In this document: positions 55,930 through 64,000 of the stretch, piece after piece | Layout of the letters: the number at the start of each line of letters is the position of its first letter | Position numbering within the stretch: position 1 is the first letter of the stretch | NCBI RefSeq assembly: GCF_040869045.1 | Contig: NC_090322.1 | Span: 177,706,672 to 177,770,671, forward strand | Direction: 5' to 3' | DNA length: 64,000 nucleotides | Source of the DNA: Eurosta solidaginis | Lineage: Eukaryota; Arthropoda; Insecta; Diptera; Tephritidae | Translations under genes and position numbers: made by a program | The notes under the pieces: generated by a model | What the model saw: the letters and a program-made list of their open reading frames with translations, nothing else | Told to the model about the DNA's origin: nothing | The model's database searches: none

Positions 55930-56766
55930 TTTTGGCAAATATGCAAGACAACAGTGGATTTCTTGGCATTTCTCTCCGCATCGGCATTTGTCCCAAACTC
56001 CAAATCAGCTCTCAGTCAAAGGTCATTGCCAAAAATTAATTTTGCGGGAGTTTGGCCCCTTGTCTCATGCACTGCCGATCGGTAAGCTATCAAGAATAAT
56101 GGTATACGTGTATCCCACTCTTTATGGAGCTTGTCCCCTACTTTCCTTAAGTGCTGCTCCAATGTTCTATTGTATATACCTCTGGCCATTTGCTGAAATA
56201 ATCCATAACCACCAGTACATATTTGATTCCGCAGTTGCTAGTAGGAATCCTTTCAAATGGCGCACCAGGGTTATATTGCTTCATCTGGCCATGACTTCGG
56301 GCTTTGGGCCCTTTCGCTCTGCTGCAAACCTCGCAGTTCGCAATCCACTCAGTGACCGACTGGCAGCAACCAACCCAATTGAATCTCTGCTTAATCTTCT
56401 CGAGCGTCTTCGTGATTCCCAGATGACCTCCACTTGGACAATTATGTAGCTCGCTGAGAACGTCAGGAATCCTTTTCCTGGGAACAACTATCAGGTTCCT
56501 CTTACATAGACCATTTTCACTCTCCCATACTCGATGCAAGCAATCGGATATAAACTCAAAATTGTTATAGTCATTAGCCGGACATCTATAATGTCATCTT
56601 TAGCTGCGGCCTTTGAACAGTGCTTGCATTCCAAACTACATGGTCTTCGTGACATTGCATCAGCATTTCCATGGGTACTACCTTTTCGATGCTCAATGGA
56701 AAAGTCATAGCTTTGTATTCGCTCGATCCACCATGTCAATTGTCCTTCTGTATTACGGAACTGCAA
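55930..56766 (-). pseudogene. Gypsy-like integrase, partly deleted
   Basis: Minus strand. RKGSTHGNADAMSRRPC (56766-56491) is the RNase H/integrase junction. The integrase zinc-binding part reads LHNCPSGGHLGITKTLEKIK and WIANCEVCSRAKGPKARSHG (56539-56147), followed by YVLVVMDYFSKWPEVY with the first catalytic D. The region with the second D and the E is missing: the frame jumps to a later part (KEWDTRIP, LIAYRSAVHETRGQTPA, 56130-55990). It then ends near 55925, with the C-terminus and 3' LTR absent. Confidence 0.82.
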
Positions 56767-56836
56767 GAGTCATTCTAACACTACGTGATGTGTCCTGACG
56801 CGGAAACGCTGCCCGTAGAGGTATTTGTGAAAATGT

Positions 56837-58260
56837 TTAATTCACTCTACCAATGCGAACAGCTCTCTCCGTGTACCGCAATAGTTCCTTTCTGGTTTTC
56901 CAGTTGATAGGCTGTAATAGGCAACCACCTTCTCCTGTCCATCGACCACTGGTGATAAAACGCCTCCTATAGCATATCCGCTCGCATCTGTATCTAGAAT
57001 AAACGTTGCTGCTGGAATCGGATATGCCAACATTGGGGCAGTGCAATGTTTGGAATGCCATTTCTTGCTCCTTATTCCATATAAAAGCTTTATTTTTTCT
57101 TGTAAGCTCGTGGAGGCTATGTGCTAGGCAGGCAAAGTTTGGTACAAACCGGCGGTAATACGCGCACAGCCCAAGGAAACTTCTTAATTCATGCAAGTTC
57201 TGGGGTCTTGGCCAATCCTTTACAGCTTCTATCTTTTCATTCGCAGTGCATATGCCCTCTGTCGTTACCTTGTGACGCAAATAATTTACTTCCTTTTTAA
57301 ACAGCGAACACTTTTTGGGACTTAGTTTCAGACCAGCGCAAGCTATTCTCTGGAAAACTGCCTCCACGTTTTTAAGATGTTCATCAAAGTTATTGCCCAA
57401 TACGATGATGTCGTCCAGGTACACCAATCATGTTTTTCAATGTAGTCCTTTCAGTACCTGGTCCATGAGCCTCTCAAAAGTAGCTGGCGCATTATAAAGT
57501 CCAAAGGCATCACTGCAAATTGCCAAAGACCATCAGTGATACTGAAGGCTGTTTTCTCTTTGTCTTCCTCCTTCACCTCTACTTTCCAGTAGCTGCTTTT
57601 CAAGTCCAGTGTGGAAAACCATTTTGTACTAGATAGCGAGTCCAGAGTATAGTCAATTATTGGCAATGGATAGCTATACTTTTTCGTAACGTTGTTCAAC
57701 TTGCGGTAGTCGACGCAAAACCTCATTTTTCCATCCTTCTTCTTCACAAGTACCACCGGTGAGCTCCATGAACTACCTGATGGTTCGATGACGCTGCTGT
57801 CGCTCATTTCTTGTACGATTTGACTCACAACTTCCCGCTCCGCCAGTGGAACACTACGAGAAACTTCAGGGATCAGCCTCGCATCTCCAGTGTAAATTTG
57901 ATGTTTCGCAAAGTTGGTGCGGCCTGGTTTGGAGCCATTTCGGCCAAATATGTTCGCGTACTTTAGGAGCAGTTGTTTTGCCTTACTCTGATAGGCTTCC
58001 TCTAGCCCCTCCGTCCATGCCGTCATGTCATTTGAAAGATCAGTATTACTAAATGAAACGTGTTGCTGAAGCTGGTAACAGTTAACAACTACTTCAGCCT
58101 CTTGGCATCTTCCCAAAATAGCTCCTTTAGTCAGTTTGAGTGGTGACTTGAACTCATTGAGCACTCTTAGCGGAATACGTCCATCTTGTTTTGTCATAGC
58201 CAGGGTTTTTCCTACAAGTATGTTCGGTGTTGATTTGTTTGCTTCTTCGACAACCCACAA
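56837..58260 (-). pseudogene. Gypsy-like reverse transcriptase and RNase H
   Basis: Minus strand. The frame 58260-57451 has SSWSSPVVLVKKKDGKMRFC, VDYRKLNNVTKK, FSTLDLKSSYWKVEV (motif A aspartate) and ITDGLWQFAVMPL. A frame change near 57440 follows, then 57427-56837 starts with YLDDIIVLG (catalytic YLDD) and continues LKLSPKKCSLFKKEV and RSFLGLCAYYRRFVPNFACL. RNase H is in a further frame (57033-56842): FILDTDASGYAIGGVLS and RNYCGTRRELFALVE. It would copy element RNA and degrade the template. Catalytic residues survive, but at least two frame breaks inactivate it. Confidence 0.88.
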
Positions 58261-58293
58261 TTTGTTTGTCTCACAATCTCCATCAACCTTTGC

Positions 58294-58690
58294 TCAGATG
58301 ACTGCTTCTGATTTTGCTGATATTTGCTGACTCTCTTCCACCAGCACTCGTTTACTGCTGTAGCCTCTCTCGTAGCCGAAATTAAGTGGTACAGCCATGT
58401 TCTTATATCGCATCGTCTTGCTTTGCATGTCGATCTTGATGCCCTGGTCGATTAAGAAGTCCACTCCAATTATGATTTCATCAACAATTTCTACCACTAT
58501 AAAATTGTGTACCACCGTGACGTTCCCAATTGCGACTTCACATGCTACTTCTCCTAGTGGTCTCTTCTACAGTGGCTGTACGCAATCATACAATGGTATT
58601 AACTTATTGTTGACTAAATTCGCTCGAATGATGGAATGAAGCGCACCCGTATCTACAGTCAGTAAACGTTCCTTTCCATCCACATTTCCT
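58294..58690 (-). pseudogene. Aspartic protease region of the minus-strand Gypsy-like element
   Basis: Minus strand: a TVDTGALHS-type active site near 58660 (DTGA), followed by IVDEIIIGVDFLIDQGIKID then MRYKNMAVPLNF (58515-58294). The order and spacing match 38808-39150 on the plus strand. Confidence 0.8.
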
Positions 58691-58790
58691 CCGACAGTAA
58701 GATTGTTTGACCTTCTTCCAATTTGCGAGATAGAGATTATGGGGCTTTCAATTCATAGAGCCAGCTGTCGCCACTTGCGGCTGACTCACT

Positions 58791-60195
58791 TTAGTTTAAC
58801 GATTGAGTGGACTTGGAGATTTGCTCATCTCCTTCAGCTCTGCATTTATGGCCACCGACATTGTTGGAACTATTGGGGTTGGTGCTGCAATAACGTGCAA
58901 TGTGCCCTGGCTTTCCACACTTAAAGAGTTTGGCGACACCATCGTTTTTCTGCTGCGTTCGTTTTAATGCTTCTAAAATTGTGTCTACCCACTCTGGCAT
59001 TTCCACTTCTACGCGATAAGCTTTGTATGCGGGCTTACTCAAAAGTGAGGCAGTTTCCTGAGTTAGTGCATGGGATACAGTTTCAGCAAATGTTTGCTTT
59101 GGGCTTGCGTATGTAGCTCGCTTTGTTTCGACGTCCGGTATGCCATTTATAAAACTCTGAATCTTGACCCTTTCAGTTTATTCCACAGGTGCGTCCGCAT
59201 TTGAAAGATGAGCCAATCTTTCAATGTCTGAAGCAAACTCCTACAAAGTCTCGTTAGATTTTTGGTAGCTGCTTTGCAATTGTATTTGGTAGATTTGTTT
59301 CCTGTGTTCGCTTCCGTAACGTCGTTCTACAGCAGCCATAAATGCTTCATAGTTGTTCCGCTCTCCTTCGGGAATCGTCTGTAGGTTTTCAGCTGCTGGC
59401 CACTTCAATGCTACGAATAGAGCTGCAACTTTATCTTCAGCATTGCAGTTGTTCACTGCTGCGGTCTTCTCAAACTGAACCTTAAACACCTGGAAAGAAA
59501 CAGAACCGTCAAAGGATGGTGTTTTTACCTTTGGATTACTCGCTGAAACTGCTGGGAGATTTGTTTCAACTCCTGTATACGACCTCTCAGTGTTTCAATC
59601 TCGGCATCAATTTTGTCTTCGAGTTGTAAAATTTTTGTATCTTTCGCCTCCAACTTCGAGGAAATACGTCCCTCTTGTTCTTCCAGTTGAGCAGAGATCT
59701 GCGATGATATCTGTCTGATATTTGCGCCGACAGTTCGGATATTCGTACCTCTTGTGCTTCAATCTTAGATGTAATATGTGCCGACATTTCTGAAATACGC
59801 GTTTCTTGTGATCCCATCTTTGATGTTATACGATTCTTTTGCGATTCCTGCTGAGATGACATCTGCGACGACATTTCTGAAATGCGTGCCTCCTGTGCTT
59901 CCATCTTGGATGTTATACGTGCCTCCTGTAGATTATGTAAAAACGTGAGAACTGTGAGTGGTACCTGGGTATTCCAGCCATGAGAACTAGTAATAAAAAA
60001 CGAATTTATTAAAAAAATAATCTTTATGAAATTATATTTGAAAAAATTGTCTCTGCTTTTTGTAGAAAACTTATTCCAATACGATGTCACAAAATTTTAA
60101 CTCGTTTCTATTTGTAGATTATTTGAAAATGGCTTTTGAATAGGCAAAAGGTACCCGGGTACCCATCTATGCACAGGACGGTTAACTTTGCCATG
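58791..60195 (-). pseudogene. Gag of the minus-strand Gypsy-like element
   Basis: Minus strand. The ATG at about 60193 opens MAKL, but the SAP-like segment is replaced by ~250 bp of foreign sequence (about 59935-60182). Coding resumes with coiled-coil repeats (ITSKMEAQEARISEMSSQ, ITSKMGSQETRISEMSAH, 60090-59587). The capsid-like part is FKVQFEKTAAVNNCNAEDKV, ALFVALKWPA (59489-59241), and the nucleocapsid LFKCGKPGHIARYC (59042-58791). The first knuckle cysteine is Leu here, unlike CFKCGKAGHIARHC in the other copy. Several frame breaks. Confidence 0.8.
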
Positions 60196-60247
60196 CCCAA
60201 GTGTATTCGAAATCTTCAGAATTTATTCAACAATTCCACTTCTGACA

Positions 60248-60652
60248 AAAATTGTTGAATAAATAACTCCAATATTCAATAATGCAAGATGGTCTTTATT
60301 AGGCTACTTTGCAAGTACTTCACAACAACACTTATACTTTACAACCAGTAGCGTGCTTAAATCAAACTGATTACGGATTATTCAGCTTCTGCTGCTTTTA
60401 TACTCTCTGCCCAAATATCTAGACGTTTCTTCTTCTAGAATCCTCTACCTGGTCACCAGCCATAAGCGTGTATTTTTGTAGTGTGTAACCGTATGCGTGT
60501 GTATATGTGAGCGAAGCAGTAGCTGATGATGACATGCGTTTGTGAGTATCTCTCTACTGTTTGTGTGTACATGATTATTAATGTTTTATATAGCTTGCTT
60601 AAATGTTGTTGTGCCTTTATTTAATAATCTATATATGGTAATATTCGTCACA
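60248..60652 (-). mobile_element. 5' LTR of the minus-strand Gypsy-like element
   Basis: The minus strand starts TGTGACGAATATTACC (60652), contains AGAGAGTATAAAAGCAGCAG and AATAAAGACCATCTTGC, and ends early at about 60248 (TTATTCAACAATT). It is missing the last ~70 bp up to CGTTACA. The sequence TGTCAGAAGTGGAATTG beyond it corresponds to the primer-binding region. Confidence 0.82.
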
Positions 60653-60670
60653 CTATTTATATATAGAGAT

Positions 60671-62352
60671 ACCCACATGCACTTGTATACGAATCTGATT
60701 TGAAAGGAATCTGCAAGAATACAACATGTACATATGTTATAATATGCTTATATGTATGCACATTTGGATATTTATATTACAGCATTTAACGCATTAAAGG
60801 ACAATCAAAATTTTAAGGAGCGGCAAAAACGGACAGGCAGTCGTTTTTGAAACTAGTCGCTAGTTCGAGTAAAATTTTTTAACGCTTAAAATGGATTGCT
60901 TCAAACTTTATTTTAGGAAATTTTTTTCCAAAGCTTTCAGTTAAGTTAACAGTGACTTTAAATAACTTTTGAATCATCGGACTTCGCAAAAAATGTTGAT
61001 AATGACACGTAAAAATATATCTTTAATTGCGACCAATTAGATGTTTATACAAACCAAAAGACATAAAAAAAAAAATGTCCATACAACTTACATATGTACA
61101 TATGTACATATATGGAAAACAAAAGTCCCTACCATATTAATCTTACTAAAATACATGTACGTTTATGTATGAACATTTACTCACTTGTTTACTAATAAAC
61201 AAAGTTTTATGATCAGTATAGTGGTTAACGACTCCGATATTTCGAGCTTAAGACTCAAGCACAACTTTGGCTACGTAAATATAACTAAATAAATGAATAT
61301 CAACAAAGCAACCCCAATCAAACAAAATATATGTATGTATACTAATCTGGGTTCATTTGCATGGACGAAAGTTAACCCATATCGCGCCATCGATTTTTCG
61401 ATAGGTTTTGGGCTCAGGAAAAAAAGTTCCACTAAGCATACCAAAAAAATAATTTTCGAGCCTGCAAAATTTGAGTTTTTTGACTTTTTTTTCATTGATT
61501 TTTAAGGTTTTTTTCATGACCTACTTAAAAAATTTCATTTGATTTTAAAATTTTCATGTATACCCTGTCCTACTCAAAATTGTCCGCTAAAAACTTTGGC
61601 GATAAAAATTTTTTGAAAACAAAAATATTTTTTGGGTTTTGAGGAGTGTTTTGGTGAAAAAATTTATTTTTCGCCATTTTTTTTAAGGGTTTCTTCAGGA
61701 ACGTGCAAAAGTGTTGCCGATGAAAACGAATTTGTCTCATAGTTCCTATCCCACTTAAAATTATGGGGTAAAAACGTTGGCATTAACAGTTTAAAAAAAA
61801 AATTATTTTTTGGTTTTAGGACTTGTGTTGGTCGAAATCGATTTTTTTCATTTTCAAGGCTCCAAATCATTTTTTATGTATATGTTTCAGTTAGACCCAC
61901 CAATAAGTATACCAAAATGATCAGGGGACGAGCTAAGTTGATTTAGCCATGTCCGTCTGTGCGTCCGTCCGTCCGTCCGTCTGTCCGTTTGTTTGAACGC
62001 AAACTAGTCGCTCAATTTTTGAGATATCTTGATGAAATTTGGTAAGCCGGCATATATTGATGGGGGCTTTGACATTTGTCGGAATTGACCGGATCGGACT
62101 ACTTTAGCATATACCTCCCATACAATCGATTGTTCAATAACAGGGTTTTCGCCATTTCTGCCTCATTTTAACAGCTAGCCACATCAAATTTTACCACACG
62201 CTTACGTATTGGGCATAGATCGTTGTCTGAAAAAATCTTCAAGATAAATAAACGAATAAAAAGTTCGAATAAATATTATTCGAAAAACGAATACCTGACG
62301 AATAAAAGAGTTTTTTATTCGAATAATTTTTGTTCGAATAGTCCCACCCCTA
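60671..62352 (-). repeat. Right arm of the fold-back-like element
   Basis: Reverse complement of the left arm, lacking the SINE but interrupted by a repeat D/family B block at about 61376-62245. Outside that block it follows the left arm from CATGCACTTGTATACGAATC to the ATTCGAATAA-rich end. Confidence 0.82.
61376..62245 (-). repeat. Repeat D with inverted family B, second copy
   Basis: It begins CCCATATCGCGCCATCGATT and follows 21761 onward through GCCTGCAAAATTTGAG, GTCCGCTAAAAACTTTGGCG, TGCAAAAGTGTTGCCGATGA and a GTCC run at 61962-61985. It ends near the GTCTGAAAAAATCTTCAAGA segment. The copies are close but not identical. Confidence 0.8.
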
Positions 62353-62360
62353 TTTGACAG

Positions 62361-64000
62361 TTTTCTCTTTTCAGTAGAACTTCTTGCGTCAACTGGTAAA
62401 ATAGCCCACGTTTTGTATTCCAAAATGTTTTAGATGTATATAAACCTTTTGCGTTTAAAAAATTGTGTTAAAATATAGCGCGGGATGACATAAATCATTC
62501 GAGGATATACCTGGTAGTGGTTCGGTGAATTAAGGTTTCTACCTTTGACAAAAGGCGAAGACGGTAGGAAAAGACCTGTAATGTGGCGTTAAGCAACTCT
62601 TTGCATATTTGCGAAAAACATTTCAGATTAAAGATCTTATTGACTTCCGAAAGCAGACAAGTGTTCTTACTCCACAGAGCGGTATCTGCACTTTGTATGT
62701 CATTCGCAAATGTCGGAAGAGCCAAAAGTAACGTTATACGTTAATAAAGAATCGGTATATTGAAATGAGCACACGCAGTCTGACTAAGTCAGGTTATCTC
62801 GCATTATCTCGTGTGCTTATATGTAGCTCGCGGGCTTTACTTCACCGACTTTGTTCTAATTTCAATTTCGATACTCATTCGTACATAGTTTGGGAATGTC
62901 GACGCATTTGTAGACGAACGTTACAAATCTCTGCCAAAAGACATGAGTACAAACTCTTCAAAAATGCCGACTTGTTTGATTGATTTTCCGATTCTTTTCT
63001 TCTGGTTCCCAAATGGATTAAGTCCTGCAAGATGAGTCACTTTATTCGCTCATTTAAATACTGCATTTTTTTTATTCGGGGAGTATTCAAGTGAATACAG
63101 TTATAGAGCAAAAAATATACCTCCTCGCGAATGGATTTTCTAATAAACATAGTAGACGAAAACTCTTGGATGACACCGGTGGAGAAATTGTTAATCGAGG
63201 GCCAAGTGAAATGAAATTTAGCAAGAGGTGAGCAATGCTACAAAAAATTTTGTTAGCTGACTTAATCATGTGTAAACGACTTCATAGCTTAAAAGGACAT
63301 TAAACGAAAATGTGGAGCTTCTCAAGGCCAAAATAATGACATATCAATTTTAAAAATCGGAAGTCACATAACCAAGTTGCAACGAAAAAACCTTTTTGGC
63401 TGTATTTCGAAGGATCAAAAAAAAATTTTAAAAAATTTTTCCGAAACCCTCTCAACATAATCTTCAAATTTAGGGGCGGACATTAGCAAATTTTTTTTCG
63501 ACCCTGTCTAACCATTAGTCTAGAGAAGTTATTTGTTAGAAATTTAAATCATCGGGCCATCGACTGAACTTAACCTCTAAGCATTGTTGACATATTTGAG
63601 CAATACATTTGAAGTGTTTTTCGTATTTCGTATTCATTCGCAGCTATACGGTCTAAATTTGGTTTAAATCAAACACAGATTAAGTATAAATTCAATGGAA
63701 AATGTTAAGAACATTAAATAACAGAAAAGCTGAAATGTTCTTATGTACGCTTATAATATAATTTAATTTCTAGTTTTATTCCCGCTATCGTAGGAGTGGC
63801 TACGGATACAAATTACTGCACAAAGTCATTTACACCGCATGATGGCATAGGGATCATCGTAATTAAAAAGTCTTCCGTACTTGGCAATTTTGCTTTGAAC
63901 TTTGAAGTAATTTCCTGTTGAAATTTAGGCTTGAAATTCGAAACGACTTTTAGAGGTCAATAACAGTTAGAAATATGTACATAGCAATAATAATGCATTA
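62361..64000. other. No gene recognised
   Basis: Short frames (62495-62725 minus, 62765-62983 plus) have no motif I can name. The sequence is less repetitive in style than the rest, so it may be unique DNA. Confidence 0.45.

Larger units (their letters stand above)
50764..62352. mobile_element. 11.6-kb fold-back-like composite with hAT-like ends
   Basis: The left end TAGTGGTGGGACTATT (50764) and right end AATAGTCCCACCCCTA (62352) are inverted. They sit directly inside CTTGACAG (50756-50763) and TTTGACAG (62353-62360), an 8-bp duplication matching at 7 of 8. Inward, both ends share ATTCGAATAA-rich sequence, including a long exact stretch around AATAATATTTATTCGAAC, and then inverted arms of over 1 kb. 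The interior holds LTR elements and repeats; no transposase was found. Duplication length and the terminal sequence fit the hAT superfamily. I infer a non-autonomous fold-back-type element loaded with later insertions. Confidence 0.7.

Noticed and set aside
62495..62983. Small ORFs of 76 and 72 residues near the right end
   Set aside because: Some protein-like composition but no known motif, no clear gene structure and no repeat support.

Overview
The window looks like a gene-poor, transposon-packed stretch of a higher-fly (dipteran) nuclear genome. It is AT-rich, and every protein-like stretch I could assign belongs to a selfish element. I found no convincing host gene, rRNA gene, functional tRNA gene or CRISPR array. 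The repeat vocabulary resembles acalyptrate flies, most likely a true fruit fly (Tephritidae): a tRNA-derived SINE starting GGCGGCCACC, elements opening with AACAAGTAAGG and a fold-back GTTCGG..CCGAAC, and PHD-finger jockey-like LINEs. That taxonomic call is from memory of such repeats, not from a search.

Layout. 1-4.6 kb: a solo LTR (119-627, ATAT on both sides) and a nearly complete Penelope-like element (987-4423). The Penelope element has 562-bp inverted terminal repeats, an RT, a GIY-YIG endonuclease, a 31-nt one-sided extension, a 13-bp target duplication and a hammerhead-like core. 4.6-23 kb: fragments of a Helitron, several LINEs (RTE-like, LOA/jockey-like), a 590-bp hAT MITE, tandem repeats and long hairpins. 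23.3-27.5 kb: a MITE, then a jockey-like LINE whose 5' segment is inverted relative to the rest (twin-priming signature) and whose RT has lost its YADD box. 27.6-33.3 kb: two tandem copies of a 2.2-2.4 kb dispersed repeat ('family A') carrying a 130-bp minisatellite, lying inside a TATCGAT-rich satellite.

36.8-41 kb: an internally deleted Gypsy-like LTR retrotransposon with a SAP-like domain at the start of Gag; its 3' LTR is interrupted by a related solo LTR. 41-50.7 kb: LINE and Penelope fragments, family A and family B repeats, and SINEs. 50.76-62.35 kb: the largest structure. Two ends carrying hAT-like termini (TAGTGGTGGGAC / GTCCCACCCCTA) lie inside a 7/8-matching 8-bp duplication and are joined by inverted arms over 1 kb long, giving an 11.6-kb fold-back-like composite. 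It houses a SINE, two or more LTR elements (one on the minus strand with gag-pro-RT-RNaseH-integrase), and a copy of a repeat also seen at 21.7 kb. 62.4-64 kb holds nothing I recognise.

The genes do not form a host pathway. What can be read is an insertion history: LTR elements that repeatedly chose ATAT sites, nested insertions datable relative to each other, and non-autonomous derivatives (SINE, MITE, deleted Gypsy-like copy) that would depend on enzymes encoded elsewhere. All coding regions except the small unknown ORF at 53120-53380 are broken or fragmentary.
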